From NCBI GenBank assembly GCA_049941595.1, contig JBNFNA010000007.1, positions 120,110 to 184,109 on the forward strand: 64,000 nt of DNA, written 5' to 3'. This stretch comes from Pasteurella sp049941595 (lineage in GTDB: Bacteria > Pseudomonadota > Gammaproteobacteria > Enterobacterales > Pasteurellaceae). The notes under the pieces were generated by a model that ran no database searches, was not told where the DNA came from, and was given only the letters and a program-made list of their open reading frames with translations. Within the stretch, counting starts at the first letter, position 1. Every line of letters starts with the position of its first letter. This document shows positions 17,058 to 26,782 of the stretch, in pieces. The position numbers and the translations under genes were made by a program.

Positions 17058-17921
17058 TTATTTTTTCAATGCATTAATTGCTTCTTTATTGAAGAAATAA
17101 TGCGTGCCACAACATTCACATTGCATATCAATGGTGCCGTTATGCTCGGCTAAAACTTCATCAATTTCATCGTCTGGAATTAACAACAATGCAGCTCCTG
17201 AACGCTCTTGTGAGCAACCACAGAAAAACTCAACGGCTTGCGCTGGGAAAATCTCCACGGCAGATTCTTCGTGATATAAACGATAAAGTAGTTCTTCTGC
17301 AGTTAAGCCGAAAATTTCTTCGTTTTTCACTGTTGCAGTTAAGGTCGCTAAATGGTCGAAATCGTCTGGTGAACCTGAACCGTCTGGCATAATTTGTAAT
17401 AACATCCCTGCGGCAACCGGTTTGCCGTCAAATTCCCCCGTGCGGATAATTAATTGGGTTTGCAACTGCTCTGAACGGACGAAATAATCTTCCAAACATT
17501 CTGTAATGGTTGGTTTATCTAAGGCAATCACCCCCTGATAGCGTTCACCCTCGGTTGGTGCAATGGTGATGACTAAAACACCCTTACCCACTAATTGCGC
17601 CAAAGTCATATCATCTTTGACTTCGCTTTGTAGGCGAGCTAACGCACGGATTTGTTGATTGCCGTTGCCATTCACTAAGGCTAATTTAAGTGGTCCGTCG
17701 CCTTGCACTTGAACGGTGATATCCCCTTCAAATTTTAATGTTGCGGTCAATAGGCTAGTTGCCACCATCATTTCACCCAATAAATTTTGGATAACTTGAG
17801 GATATTGGTGGGTGTTTAAGGTTTCTGTAAAAGTTGAATTTAAACGCACCCATTCACCACGCACAGCACGGTCTTTAAATAGATAGCGGTAAAGTTTGTC
17901 GTTATCAGTTTGATATGTCAT
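17058..17921 (-). CDS. hslO: 33 kDa redox-regulated chaperone Hsp33
   Basis: 287-residue cytoplasmic holdase activated by oxidation. The four zinc-binding cysteines are present near the C-terminus in CGCS and CECCGTHYFF. The N-terminal TDNDKLYRYLFKDRAVRGEWV region is typical of Hsp33. It is downstream of hslR on the same strand, separated by 135 bp carrying an uptake signal. Confidence 0.96.
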   Translation of the reverse strand: MTYQTDNDKLYRYLFKDRAVRGEWVRLNSTFTETLNTHQYPQVIQNLLGEMMVATSLLTATLKFEGDITVQVQGDGPLKLALVNGNGNQQIRALARLQSEVKDDMTLAQLVGKGVLVITIAPTEGERYQGVIALDKPTITECLEDYFVRSEQLQTQLIIRTGEFDGKPVAAGMLLQIMPDGSGSPDDFDHLATLTATVKNEEIFGLTAEELLYRLYHEESAVEIFPAQAVEFFCGCSQERSGAALLLIPDDEIDEVLAEHNGTIDMQCECCGTHYFFNKEAINALKK

Positions 17922-18056
17922 TGATTGTCCTTTGTTATTCTGGATTGTGACCGCGCATTTCAGCCCTTGATGGCTTATTGATGTGTAAATTAGATAAAAA
18001 GTGCGGTCAACTCTTACAATTTTTCTGGCTGAGTAATCGGGTCGCTATTATAGCAA

Positions 18057-18473
18057 TTACAAGCCGTCTTGGTGTTTAAATTTTAGAAGATCGCGACGTT
18101 CTTTTTTATTCGGTCGACGATCTGGATGTGGCATTGTGAGGGCGTTGATCTTGCGTGCAATCGCCATTTTAGCACGCTGCTCTACGCTTTTTTCCGTTTC
18201 TTTATACAGTAACTGCGCTTCAGGTGCACCACGACGTTGAGTTGAAAGTGCGGTCACTTCCACTTCTTTTTCTTCATTACCTTGACGCAATTTGATAATG
18301 CCACCGACCTCAACGGCTTTATTCGGTTTCGTACGCTGCCCGTTATAATGAACTTTGCCACCATCTATCATTTCTTTTGCAATAGTGCGTGTTTTATAAA
18401 AACGTGCCGCCCATAGCCATTTATCTAAACGAACTTGATCATCATTTTCTTCGGCTTTGTTATTTTTTGCCAT
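18057..18473 (-). CDS. hslR: Ribosome-associated heat shock protein Hsp15
   Basis: 138-residue S4-domain protein that binds 50S subunits carrying stalled nascent chains. VRLDKWLWAARFYKTR and the following GGKVHYNGQRTKPNK form the S4 RNA-binding fold, and a basic tail follows (RRPNKKERRDLLKFK). It is 15 bp after yrfG, so they are probably one transcript. Confidence 0.94.
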   Translation of the reverse strand: MAKNNKAEENDDQVRLDKWLWAARFYKTRTIAKEMIDGGKVHYNGQRTKPNKAVEVGGIIKLRQGNEEKEVEVTALSTQRRGAPEAQLLYKETEKSVEQRAKMAIARKINALTMPHPDRRPNKKERRDLLKFKHQDGL

Positions 18474-18488
18474 TAATCAGCCCCTTCT

Positions 18489-19145
18489 TTATTCAATTAA
18501 AGTGCGGTAGTTTTGCACAGAAAAATGTCGTTCAAATTGCTTATCTGGCAGTGAACTATCTGGATTTTCTACGCCTAAGGTATAAGCAATACCAAATTGT
18601 CGTGCGCTGTCCAACACGCTTTCCGTGTCATCTACAAATAAGGTGCGTTCGGGATCAAAATAATGTGCTTGTTGTAGACGTTGCCATAAAACGGGATCGA
18701 CTTTAGGCGCATCAAATTGATGGCTGGATAACAGCAGATCAAAGTGCGGTGCAAAATCACAATATTTTAATTTGGTATCTAAACAAAAGCGGTTGCTATC
18801 GGTGAGTAAAATCACCTGCTTTTGCATTTCATTGAGCATTTGTAAAAACGGCGCAACATCTGACCGCACTTTCACTTGTGGCCCGTGTTGTTGATACATT
18901 TGATGTAAAGGCAAATCTAACGTATTCGCCCAAAAGTCCAAACAATACCAATCTTTGCTGTGTTCAATAGAATCATAACGCTGTTTGAGCAAGTGCGTGC
19001 TTTCATTTAAAGAAAGCTTAAATTTGTCGGCATAAGCTTGTGGAACAATTTTTTTCCAAAAAAGATGATCAAAATAGAGGTCAATTAATGTACCATCTAA
19101 ATCTAAAATAACGGTATCAATGTGCTGCCAATTAAGTTGTTTCAT
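18489..19145 (-). CDS. yrfG: HAD-family GMP/IMP nucleotidase, YrfG-like
   Basis: 218-residue HAD phosphatase. Motif I is DLDGTLID, motif II LLTDSNR, and motif IV LFVDDTESVLDSA. The sequence WYCLDFW and the order nudE-yrfG-hslR-hslO match the enteric YrfG, which dephosphorylates purine nucleotides. It is divergent from nudE. Confidence 0.88.
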   Translation of the reverse strand: MKQLNWQHIDTVILDLDGTLIDLYFDHLFWKKIVPQAYADKFKLSLNESTHLLKQRYDSIEHSKDWYCLDFWANTLDLPLHQMYQQHGPQVKVRSDVAPFLQMLNEMQKQVILLTDSNRFCLDTKLKYCDFAPHFDLLLSSHQFDAPKVDPVLWQRLQQAHYFDPERTLFVDDTESVLDSARQFGIAYTLGVENPDSSLPDKQFERHFSVQNYRTLIE

Positions 19146-19271
19146 TAAATGCCCTTCCTTCTTACGCTAAGCGGTTTATGGTATCGTTATTCGATAATTT
19201 TGTAAAACTCACTATTTGTAAAACTCACTAATGGAATAAGCTACAATTTGCATCTGCACAGGAGGTATTCA

Positions 19272-19814
19272 ATGCAAAAGCCTGAAATTTTATCTGTTTC
19301 AGTGGCCGCCAAATCGCGTATTTTTGAAATTCAATCCGTCGAACTACGATTCTCGAATGGGGAATACCGCACTTATGAACGTTTTAAACCGAGCAGCCGC
19401 GCGGCAGTGATGGTGCTGCCGATTGAAGGTAACGAACTGTTAATGGTGCGTGAATATGCAGTAGGCACCGAACGTTATGAACTGGGTTTCCCGAAAGGTT
19501 TAATGGATCCCAACGAAACGCCCGAACAAAGTGCGGTGCGAGAATTAAAAGAAGAAATCGGTTTAGGTGCAAACCATTTACAACATCTTCGCACAGTCAA
19601 CACTTCTCCTAGTCATATGAACAATCCAATGCACATTTTTATCGCACGTGATTTTTACCCTTGTAAGCTAGAAGGTGATGAGCCTGAACCGTTAGAACTC
19701 GTCCGCTTTCCATTGAATAAAATCGAGGACCTTTTACTCGATGAAAATTTCTGCGAAGCACGAAATTTAGTGGCACTTTATTGTTTGCGTGATTTTTTAT
19801 ATAAGAATTTTTGA
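19272..19814 (+). CDS. nudE: ADP compounds hydrolase NudE (Nudix)
   Basis: 180-residue Nudix hydrolase acting on ADP-ribose, NADH and diadenosine phosphates. The Nudix box is complete: GLMDPNETPEQSAVRELKEE then IGLG (about residues 85-107). ATG 19272 is chosen over the upstream in-frame start because a strong AGGAGGT lies 6 bp before it. Part of the conserved nudE/yrfG/hslR/hslO cluster. Confidence 0.94.
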   Translation: MQKPEILSVSVAAKSRIFEIQSVELRFSNGEYRTYERFKPSSRAAVMVLPIEGNELLMVREYAVGTERYELGFPKGLMDPNETPEQSAVRELKEEIGLGANHLQHLRTVNTSPSHMNNPMHIFIARDFYPCKLEGDEPEPLELVRFPLNKIEDLLLDENFCEARNLVALYCLRDFLYKNF

Positions 19815-19964
19815 TTTTTTACAAAATGAAGTGATATTCCATTTGCAATATTGTTCATTGAGTGATATTTAATAATTTCTGTATTTATTATTTTATGAAT
19901 AAATATGCAGATAAAAATGGATTTTTTGATCCTAAAACAAACATAACAATTAACGAGGATTTCT

Positions 19965-21995
19965 ATGAGCGGTTCTACGCAATATGCTCCGCAAGACTCT
20001 CTGCGTGAATTAACGCTAAGAGGAATGATTTTAGGGGCTTTAATTACTGTCGTATTTACGGCATCAAATGTCTACTTAGGGTTGAAAGTGGGTCTTACTT
20101 TCGCATCATCTATCCCTGCTGCGGTCATCTCAATGGCTGTTTTAAAAATGTTCTCGGGGTCTAACATTCTAGAAAACAATATGGTGCAAACCCAAGCATC
20201 TGCAGCAGGAACATTATCATCTATCATTTTCGTTTTACCGGGTCTATTAATGATGGGCTACTGGCAAGGTTTCCCATTCTGGCAAACAATGTTGATCTGT
20301 GCGTCGGGCGGTATTTTAGGGGTTATCTTCACAATTCCACTGCGTAATGCAATGGTAACTCGCAGTGAATTACCGTACCCAGAAGGCGTTGCGGCAGCAG
20401 AGATTTTAAAAGCAGGTAACCACGAGCAAGGTGGCGACAGCGGCGTACGTGAAATTATGACGGGTGGCTTAATTGCCGGTGTAATGGCATTCTTAACTAA
20501 CGGTTTACGTGTTGTGGCTGACGGTGCAAGTTACTGGTTCAAATCAGGCAATGCGATTTTCCAAATTCCGATGGGCTTCTCACTGGCATTAGTGGGTGCA
20601 GGTTACTTAGTGGGTATCGTTGGTGGTTTAGCGATCTTACTCGGTATTTTCATTGCTTGGGGTGTGGCAGTACCTTACTTTAGCGCTGCTGTACCAATGC
20701 CAGAAGATGCAAATATGATTAGTTATGCAATGGGCATTTGGAAAGCCAAAGTACGCTTCATCGGTGTAGGTACCATCGGTATCGCTGCAATTTGGACATT
20801 AATTATTTTAATGAAACCAATGGTTGAAGGTATGCGTGCGTCTTTCCGTAGCTTGAAAGATCCAAATGGACAAACAAGCGACCGCACAGAGCAAGACTTA
20901 TCACCAAAAACAATGATTTATCTAACGCTTGCAACTATCGCATTAATCGCATTCTCATTATATGACTTCATCAGCGTGATGAACCTTTCACCGGAAGTGA
21001 CCGTACTATTAATTGTTGTTTGTACGATTTTCACTGTGGGTATTGGTTTCTTTGTTGCAGCCGCTTGCGGTTATATGGCGGGGTTAGTTGGTTCATCATC
21101 AAGCCCAATTTCAGGTATCGGTATCATTTCTGTGGTGAGTATCTCACTTGCGTTAATGGTTGTAGGTAACCTGACTGGTTTATCTGAAAACCCAGAATCT
21201 ATGCAATTTTTAACCGCACTTACGATCTTCTCTGGTTCACTTGTAGTGACTATCGCAGCGATTTCGAACGATAACTTACAAGACTTAAAAACTGGTTTAT
21301 TAGTACGTGCAACGCCTTGGCGTCAGGAAGTTGCATTAATCATTGGTTGTATCGTAGGTGCATTAGTGATTGCACCAGTGCTTGAAATTTTATATCACGC
21401 TTATGGTTTCACCGGTGCATTACCACGTGAAAGTATGGATCCAGCACAAGCATTATCTGCCCCACAAGCAACCTTAATGACCACTATCGCAAAAGGTATC
21501 TTCTCACACAGCCTTGAGTGGACATATATCTTCGTCGGTATCGGCTTAGGTGTAGCCTTGATCGTAGTTGACTCATTCTTGAAAAAATCAAGTGGCGGCC
21601 GTTTCGCATTACCAGCACTTGCAGTAGGTATGGGCATTTACTTACCACCTGTGGTTAATATGCCAATCATTATCGGTGCAGTCCTAGCGTGGTTAATCAA
21701 CAAACACTTAACCAGCTACGCCGCACGTACTGGCAAAAACCAAGAAGCTATCAAAAAATCAGCAGAACGTTTCGGCACATTATTTGCCGCAGGTCTGATT
21801 GTAGGTGAAAGTTTAGTGGGCGTAGTATTAGCCTTTATCATTGCAGCGTCTGTGACCTCAGGCGGTTCAGATGCACCATTAGCACTTCACTTAGAAAACT
21901 GGGGCACAGTTGCTGAAGTGCTTGGTTTAATGGCGTTCGTTACGGGGGCAGGCATCTTAGTATTGCGTGTATTACGTGCAAAAAAACAAGCTTAA
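19965..21995 (+). CDS. OPT-family oligopeptide transporter
   Basis: 676-residue polytopic inner-membrane protein with more than a dozen hydrophobic segments. SNVYLGLKVGLTFASSIPAA near the N-terminus and the GLVGSSSSPISGIGI segment are typical of the bacterial OPT family, which imports peptides or siderophore-like compounds. Substrate cannot be told from sequence. It stands alone with its own terminator. Confidence 0.9.
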   Translation: MSGSTQYAPQDSLRELTLRGMILGALITVVFTASNVYLGLKVGLTFASSIPAAVISMAVLKMFSGSNILENNMVQTQASAAGTLSSIIFVLPGLLMMGYWQGFPFWQTMLICASGGILGVIFTIPLRNAMVTRSELPYPEGVAAAEILKAGNHEQGGDSGVREIMTGGLIAGVMAFLTNGLRVVADGASYWFKSGNAIFQIPMGFSLALVGAGYLVGIVGGLAILLGIFIAWGVAVPYFSAAVPMPEDANMISYAMGIWKAKVRFIGVGTIGIAAIWTLIILMKPMVEGMRASFRSLKDPNGQTSDRTEQDLSPKTMIYLTLATIALIAFSLYDFISVMNLSPEVTVLLIVVCTIFTVGIGFFVAAACGYMAGLVGSSSSPISGIGIISVVSISLALMVVGNLTGLSENPESMQFLTALTIFSGSLVVTIAAISNDNLQDLKTGLLVRATPWRQEVALIIGCIVGALVIAPVLEILYHAYGFTGALPRESMDPAQALSAPQATLMTTIAKGIFSHSLEWTYIFVGIGLGVALIVVDSFLKKSSGGRFALPALAVGMGIYLPPVVNMPIIIGAVLAWLINKHLTSYAARTGKNQEAIKKSAERFGTLFAAGLIVGESLVGVVLAFIIAASVTSGGSDAPLALHLENWGTVAEVLGLMAFVTGAGILVLRVLRAKKQA

Positions 21996-22013
21996 TTTTG
22001 ATTGATTAAGTTG

Positions 22014-22050
22014 CAGGCTACCAAGATATTTGGTAGCCTGTTTTTTATTT
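22014..22050 (+). terminator. OPT transporter terminator
   Basis: CAGGCTACCAA (22014-22024) pairs with TTGGTAGCCTG (22030-22040) and is followed by TTTTTTATTT. Confidence 0.92.
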
Positions 22051-22158
22051 TACGCAACCGTTTAAATCGCCCTATCTCCCAATAGTTTCAGCTGAAATAC
22101 ATTGATAGAAAGCACCGTTGCACCCCATTCATAAACCGCTGTTTAAAAGGATATTCCT

Positions 22159-22986
22159 ATGCTAACACTTTCCCCAAAGTTATTAGACGATGCCCTCGAC
22201 ATTGCTTATCAAGCGGGAAAGCATTTGGCGAATTTCTACCAAAAGTCCAAACAAAGAGCGGTCAATATTCAAAAAAAATCAGATAACACGCCCGTGACGG
22301 AAGTCGATTTATTTTTAAGCCAATTTTTAATCGAGAAACTCACCGCACTTACCCCAAATGTGCCGATTTTATCTGAAGAATGTTGCAAAATTCCGTTCAC
22401 TGAGCGAGCTCAATGGGAAGAATATTGGTTAATAGATCCATTAGACGGCACTCAACAATTTATTAATCAAACAGACCAATTCTCTGTTTTAATCACCTTA
22501 GTCCAAAAAAATACCCCCGTTATCGGTATTATTCACGCCCCCGTACTTGATACCACTTACTATGCAATGAAAGGCTTCGGTGCTTATAAAACAGTAGGGC
22601 AACAAAAACAAAAACTTCTCCCTCGCCCACTACTTAGCAAAAACAAGCTCAAAATCGCAGTTGGTGCAAGTTATGCCGCCAAGAAAGTGCGGTCTGTTTT
22701 AACCGAGAATTGTGAATATGATTTTCTCATCTATGGTTCAAGTGGTTTAAAAAGTGGCTTAGTGGCAGAAGGCACCTGTGATTGTTACGTACGCTTAGGC
22801 AAAACAGGCGAATGGGACACTGCACCGGCGGAAATCTTATTAGCTGAAGTCGGCGGTTCAGTGTTTGATACCCAATTCCAACCATTAACTTATAATCAAC
22901 GAGATACATTTATCAACCCAGACTTTGTTATGACCTTAGATAAAAGCTACGCTTGGCATAAAATCTTTAAATTTAATGAAGTGTAA
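22159..22986 (+). CDS. cysQ: 3'(2'),5'-bisphosphate nucleotidase CysQ
   Basis: 275-residue Mg-dependent, lithium-sensitive phosphatase of the inositol monophosphatase superfamily. It removes the 3' phosphate of PAP made by sulfate assimilation. SEE (metal ligand), WLIDPLDGTQQFI and EWDTAPAEILL are the family metal-binding motifs. It carries two uptake signals and lies 68 bp upstream of zwf. Confidence 0.93.
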   Translation: MLTLSPKLLDDALDIAYQAGKHLANFYQKSKQRAVNIQKKSDNTPVTEVDLFLSQFLIEKLTALTPNVPILSEECCKIPFTERAQWEEYWLIDPLDGTQQFINQTDQFSVLITLVQKNTPVIGIIHAPVLDTTYYAMKGFGAYKTVGQQKQKLLPRPLLSKNKLKIAVGASYAAKKVRSVLTENCEYDFLIYGSSGLKSGLVAEGTCDCYVRLGKTGEWDTAPAEILLAEVGGSVFDTQFQPLTYNQRDTFINPDFVMTLDKSYAWHKIFKFNEV

Positions 22987-22998
22987 TAAAGGGTAATT

Positions 22999-23007
22999 TG
23001 TTATAAT
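22999..23007 (+). promoter_or_regulatory. Extended -10 promoter for zwf
   Basis: TG-T-TATAAT directly after the cysQ stop gives an extended -10 element 48 bp before the zwf ATG. No good -35 is visible, as is usual for this type. Confidence 0.55.
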
Positions 23008-23054
23008 CGTTTACAAATTGATAGTATTTTTTAACAATTAGCCTCAGGAATAAA

Positions 23055-24545
23055 ATGAAAATAGAAGCAGATAATAATTGTATCGTGATTTTTGGTGCTT
23101 CCGGGGACTTAACTCATCGTAAGTTAATTCCTGCACTTTATAATCTTTATAAAATCGGTCGTTTAACCGAGCATTTTTCAGTATTAGGTGTTGCACGTAC
23201 TGAATTAAGTGATGAAAGTTTTCGTGACAAAATGCGCCAAGCATTAATTAAACACGAAGACGCAAATGGTGAAACGTTAGAAGAATTTTGCAACCATTTA
23301 TATTACCAAGCGTTAAACACGTCTGATGCAAGTGATTATGGCAAATTAATTCCTCGTCTTGATGAACTGCACGATAAATATCAAACCTGTGGTAACACGC
23401 TTTATTACCTCTCTACTCCACCAAGCCTTTATGGTGTGATCCCAGAATGTCTTGCGGCACACGGTTTAAATACCGAAGAATTTGGCTGGAAACGTTTAAT
23501 TGTTGAAAAACCATTTGGCTATGATATTCGCACTGCAAAAGAATTAGATATTCAAATTCACCGCTTCTTTGCAGAACACCAAATTTACCGTATCGATCAT
23601 TATCTGGGTAAAGAAACGGTTCAAAACCTACTCGTTTTACGTTTCTCAAACGGCTTATTTGAACCACTTTGGAACCGCAACTTCATCGATTATGTTGAAA
23701 TTACCGGTGCAGAATCCTTAGGTGTGGAAGAACGTGGAGGCTACTATGACGGTTCAGGTGCAATGCGCGATATGTTCCAAAACCACTTATTGCAAGTGCT
23801 TGCAATGGTTGCAATGGAGCCACCAGCGATCATCAATGCAGACTCAATGCGTGACGAAGTGGCAAAAGTGCTCTATTGCTTACACCCATTAAGTCAAGAT
23901 GATTTAGAAAATAACTTAGTGCTAGGTCAATACGCTGCAGGCGTAATCAATGGCGAAGAAGTCAAAGGCTATTTACAAGAAAAAGGCGTGCCGGCAGACT
24001 CAAATACCGAAACCTATATGGCATTACGTTGTGAAATTGACAACTGGAGATGGGCGGGCGTACCTTTCTATGTGCGTACCGGTAAACGCTTACCAAGCCG
24101 AGTGACTGAAGTGGTAATTCACTTTAAAACCACGCCACACCCAGTATTCAGCCAAAAAGCCCCAGAGAATAAACTGATTATCCGTATTCAGCCAGATGAA
24201 GGTATTTCAATGCGTTTCGGCTTGAAAAAACCGGGGGCAGGCTTTGAGGCAAAAGAAGTATCAATGGACTTCCGTTATGCTGATCTTGCATCACCAAGTT
24301 TATTAACCGCTTATGAGCGCTTACTGTTAGACTCAATGAAAGGCGATGCAACGCTATTTGCGCGTACTGATGCGGTACACGCTTGCTGGAAATTTGTTGA
24401 GCCAATTTTAGATTACAAAGCGAAAAATGGCCGAGTGTATGAATATGAATCAGGCACGTGGGGCCCAACAGAAGCAGATAAATTGATCGCAAAAACTGGT
24501 CGTGTTTGGCGCAGACCCAGCGGTTTAATGAAGAAAAAAGTGTAA
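23055..24545 (+). CDS. zwf: Glucose-6-phosphate 1-dehydrogenase
   Basis: 496-residue first enzyme of the oxidative pentose phosphate pathway, oxidising glucose-6-phosphate with NADP. The coenzyme motif IFGASGDLTHRKL and the substrate motif RIDHYLGKETVQNL (about residues 179-192) are intact. Normal length. It is followed by pgl after 57 bp, and gnd lies 3.6 kb further on. Confidence 0.98.
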   Translation: MKIEADNNCIVIFGASGDLTHRKLIPALYNLYKIGRLTEHFSVLGVARTELSDESFRDKMRQALIKHEDANGETLEEFCNHLYYQALNTSDASDYGKLIPRLDELHDKYQTCGNTLYYLSTPPSLYGVIPECLAAHGLNTEEFGWKRLIVEKPFGYDIRTAKELDIQIHRFFAEHQIYRIDHYLGKETVQNLLVLRFSNGLFEPLWNRNFIDYVEITGAESLGVEERGGYYDGSGAMRDMFQNHLLQVLAMVAMEPPAIINADSMRDEVAKVLYCLHPLSQDDLENNLVLGQYAAGVINGEEVKGYLQEKGVPADSNTETYMALRCEIDNWRWAGVPFYVRTGKRLPSRVTEVVIHFKTTPHPVFSQKAPENKLIIRIQPDEGISMRFGLKKPGAGFEAKEVSMDFRYADLASPSLLTAYERLLLDSMKGDATLFARTDAVHACWKFVEPILDYKAKNGRVYEYESGTWGPTEADKLIAKTGRVWRRPSGLMKKKV

Positions 24546-24602
24546 TGTATTGAACAATCCCCCTGTTCAAGGGGGGTCATTGAAGACGACTTAGGATACG
24601 TA

Positions 24603-25301
24603 ATGAATACAGTTATTTTTGACAACGCACAAAATGCCGTCGAAAAAATCGCACAAGAATTTCTAGCATACAGCCTTGAAAATCACCCTGTGCACATTTC
24701 TTTATCTGGTGGTTCAACGCCTAAATTATTATTTAAAACCCTCGCACAAGCACCTTACAACACCGAAATTCAATGGCAAAACTTGCATTTCTGGTGGGGA
24801 GATGATCGTATGGTATTACCAACCGATCCGGAAAGTAACTACGGTGAAGTGCAAAAATTATTATTCGACCACATTCAAATTCCTGCGGAAAATATTCACC
24901 GTATTCGTGGCGAAGAGCCCGTAGAAACTGAACTTAAACGCTTTGAGCAAGAACTAAGTGCGGTCGTTCCTGAACAAGTTTTTGATTGGATTATTTTAGG
25001 TATGGGAACAGATGGACACACTGCATCACTTTTCCCACATCAAACTAATTTTGACGATCCAAATTTAGCCGTTATCGCAAAACACCCTGAAACAGGGCAA
25101 ATTCGTATTTCAAAAACGGCAAAATTGATTGAACAAGCCAAACGCATCACCTATTTAGTGACAGGCGAAAGCAAAGCCGACATTTTAAAACAAATTCAAA
25201 CCACACCAGCAGAAAACCTGCCTTACCCCGCAGCTAAAATTAAAGCTCAAAAAGGGGTAACAGAATGGTATCTCGACAAAGAGGCGGCGAAGTGGTTGTA
25301 A
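24603..25301 (+). CDS. pgl: 6-phosphogluconolactonase
   Basis: 232-residue enzyme hydrolysing 6-phosphogluconolactone, the step between Zwf and Gnd. LSGGSTPKLLF, WWGDDRMVLPTDPESNYG and LGMGTDGHTASLFP are the DevB/SOL-type signatures. It is 24 bp upstream of the hepT-like gene, so the toxin-antitoxin pair is probably read from the same transcript. Confidence 0.96.
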   Translation: MNTVIFDNAQNAVEKIAQEFLAYSLENHPVHISLSGGSTPKLLFKTLAQAPYNTEIQWQNLHFWWGDDRMVLPTDPESNYGEVQKLLFDHIQIPAENIHRIRGEEPVETELKRFEQELSAVVPEQVFDWIILGMGTDGHTASLFPHQTNFDDPNLAVIAKHPETGQIRISKTAKLIEQAKRITYLVTGESKADILKQIQTTPAENLPYPAAKIKAQKGVTEWYLDKEAAKWL

Positions 25302-25325
25302 AAAAGTGACTTTAAAGGATTGATA

Positions 25326-25730
25326 ATGAACGATTTTCATCTTACCCCTTTAGAAAATGCTGTTGAGCGTTTACGCGAAGGTTTGAATCGCTATCTGCAA
25401 GATACGACAGATTTACAAATTCGTGATGGTTTGGTGCAACGTTTTGAATTTACCTATGAAATTAGTCATAAAATGTTAAAACGCTATTTGGAAAGGATTT
25501 CAGCCAACCCTGAGCAATATGATGGGATGACATTCCAAGATTTAATCCGAACCGCAAATGAATATGGGCTTTTGTTGGGTGACTGGTCAGATTGGAAGCA
25601 GTATCGTGATATGCGTAGTCGAACCAGCCATACTTATGATGAAAATACCGCTATTTTGGTGGTGAATGGCATTCCAAAATTTTTATCCGAAGCACAACAT
25701 TTGGTTAGCACATTACGAGAACGCTTATAA
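25326..25730 (+). CDS. HepT-like HEPN toxin (HI0074-type)
   Basis: 134-residue helical HEPN protein. The RX4HXY motif RSRTSHTY (about residues 99-106) is the RNase active site plus the tyrosine that becomes AMPylated in HepT/MntA systems. AAAGGA precedes ATG 25326; an upstream TTG is less likely. Its TAA overlaps the next gene's ATG by one base. H. influenzae has homologues named HI0074/HI0073, first described as a two-part nucleotidyltransferase and later recognised as a toxin-antitoxin family. Confidence 0.88.
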   Translation: MNDFHLTPLENAVERLREGLNRYLQDTTDLQIRDGLVQRFEFTYEISHKMLKRYLERISANPEQYDGMTFQDLIRTANEYGLLLGDWSDWKQYRDMRSRTSHTYDENTAILVVNGIPKFLSEAQHLVSTLRERL

Positions 25731-26032
25731 TGCCGTTGGATCTTTCGCCTGAACAACTAGAAATTGTACAAACGATTCTGAAAAAATTTGTACCTAACTT
25801 GCCTGTTTGGGCATTTGGTTCACGCGTGAAGAATCAGGCAAAACTTTATTCTGATTTAGATTTAGCCATTATCACAGAACAGCCGCTAGATTTTGCCACT
25901 CATGCGGATTTAGTCAATGCCTTTTCCGACAGTGATTTACCTTGGAAAGTGGATATTGTAGATTGGGCGACCACGTCGGAAGAATTTCGAGCCATTATTT
26001 TACAGAAGTATGAAGTGGTGCAAGGAAAGTGA
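25730..26032 (+). CDS. MntA-like minimal nucleotidyltransferase antitoxin (HI0073-type)
   Basis: 100-residue minimal nucleotidyltransferase. The active-site pattern GSX10DXD is exact: GSR at about residue 32 followed ten residues later by DLD. In characterised systems MntA adds AMP units to the HepT tyrosine and so neutralises it. It is translationally coupled to the HEPN gene (one-base overlap). Confidence 0.9.
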   Translation: MPLDLSPEQLEIVQTILKKFVPNLPVWAFGSRVKNQAKLYSDLDLAIITEQPLDFATHADLVNAFSDSDLPWKVDIVDWATTSEEFRAIILQKYEVVQGK

Positions 26033-26039
26033 AGGCAAC

Positions 26040-26099
26040 AAGCGGTGAAAGTGTAAAAATGTTGACAAAAAGCACCGCACTTTTGAGGTCACAATTGGT
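26040..26099 (+). repeat. 60-bp direct repeat, copy 1
   Basis: Begins AAGCGGTGAAAGTG and ends GGTCACAATTGGT, with an inverted uptake core (ACCGCACTT) in the middle. Copy 2 at 27373-27432 is identical by eye over 60 bp. The two copies flank the glutathione transferase gene, a small unknown gene and gene remnants. Confidence 0.92.
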
Positions 26100-26158
26100 G
26101 ATTTCAAATAAAAAAATGATGGCGGTCATTGCCCCTCTGCTTATGAAAGGATAAAAAA

Positions 26159-26767
26159 ATGTATCAGCTCTATTTTAATCCCCCTAAATCCTCTTGGTCA
26201 TTACGGGTTTGGGTGTTATTGAAAGAACTCAATATTCCTTTTGAGCCTAAAATTGTTCGCTATTTAGCGGATTTAAATGAGCAACGCCAACAATTTAAAA
26301 CGTTTTCGCCCACTTCAAAAATTCCCGTATTGCACGCAGATGGGCTTGTTATTTGGGACAGTTTGGCGATTATTGAGTTTTTGGCAGAACGTTATCCACA
26401 AGTATGGGCAGAAGATAAAATTGCAAGAGCCTGGTCACGTTCGGCTTGTGCCGAAATGCATTCAGGCTTTGAACATTTGCGTGAAATGTGTGATTTCGCC
26501 CCGCTTGATCATAAACCGTTGCAAGATGTGCCGACAGTATTAAGCCAAGAGTTAGCAAGGCTTAATCAATTATTAGAAGAAGGGTTAACAAGATTTGGTG
26601 GGCGGTTTTTGGCAGGCGATCATTTTACCGCAGTAGATGCCTTTTTCTTGCCTGTTATGGCAAGAATTGAAACTTATGCTTTGCATCAGCATTTTAGTCC
26701 GCAAGTGCTTGCATATCAGAAAATGTTAGTAAATTCAGTAAGTTTTAAAGCGTGGCTTACCTTATAA
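26159..26767 (+). CDS. Glutathione S-transferase family protein
   Basis: 202-residue cytoplasmic protein with a thioredoxin-like N-terminal domain (NPPKSSWSLRVWVLLKEL, then TSKIPVLHADGLVIWDSLAI with the glutathione-binding cis-proline and DS motif) and a helical C-terminal domain. The SSWSLR segment supplies the likely catalytic serine. Substrate unknown. It lies between the two 60-bp repeats. AAAGGA precedes the ATG. Confidence 0.88.
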   Translation: MYQLYFNPPKSSWSLRVWVLLKELNIPFEPKIVRYLADLNEQRQQFKTFSPTSKIPVLHADGLVIWDSLAIIEFLAERYPQVWAEDKIARAWSRSACAEMHSGFEHLREMCDFAPLDHKPLQDVPTVLSQELARLNQLLEEGLTRFGGRFLAGDHFTAVDAFFLPVMARIETYALHQHFSPQVLAYQKMLVNSVSFKAWLTL

Positions 26768-26782
26768 AAGGAGTAAATGTAA

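Noticed and set aside
24556..24580. Terminator between zwf and pgl
   Set aside because: A CCCCC/GGGGG hairpin is present but has no T-run. It more likely lies within a continuous zwf-pgl transcript.
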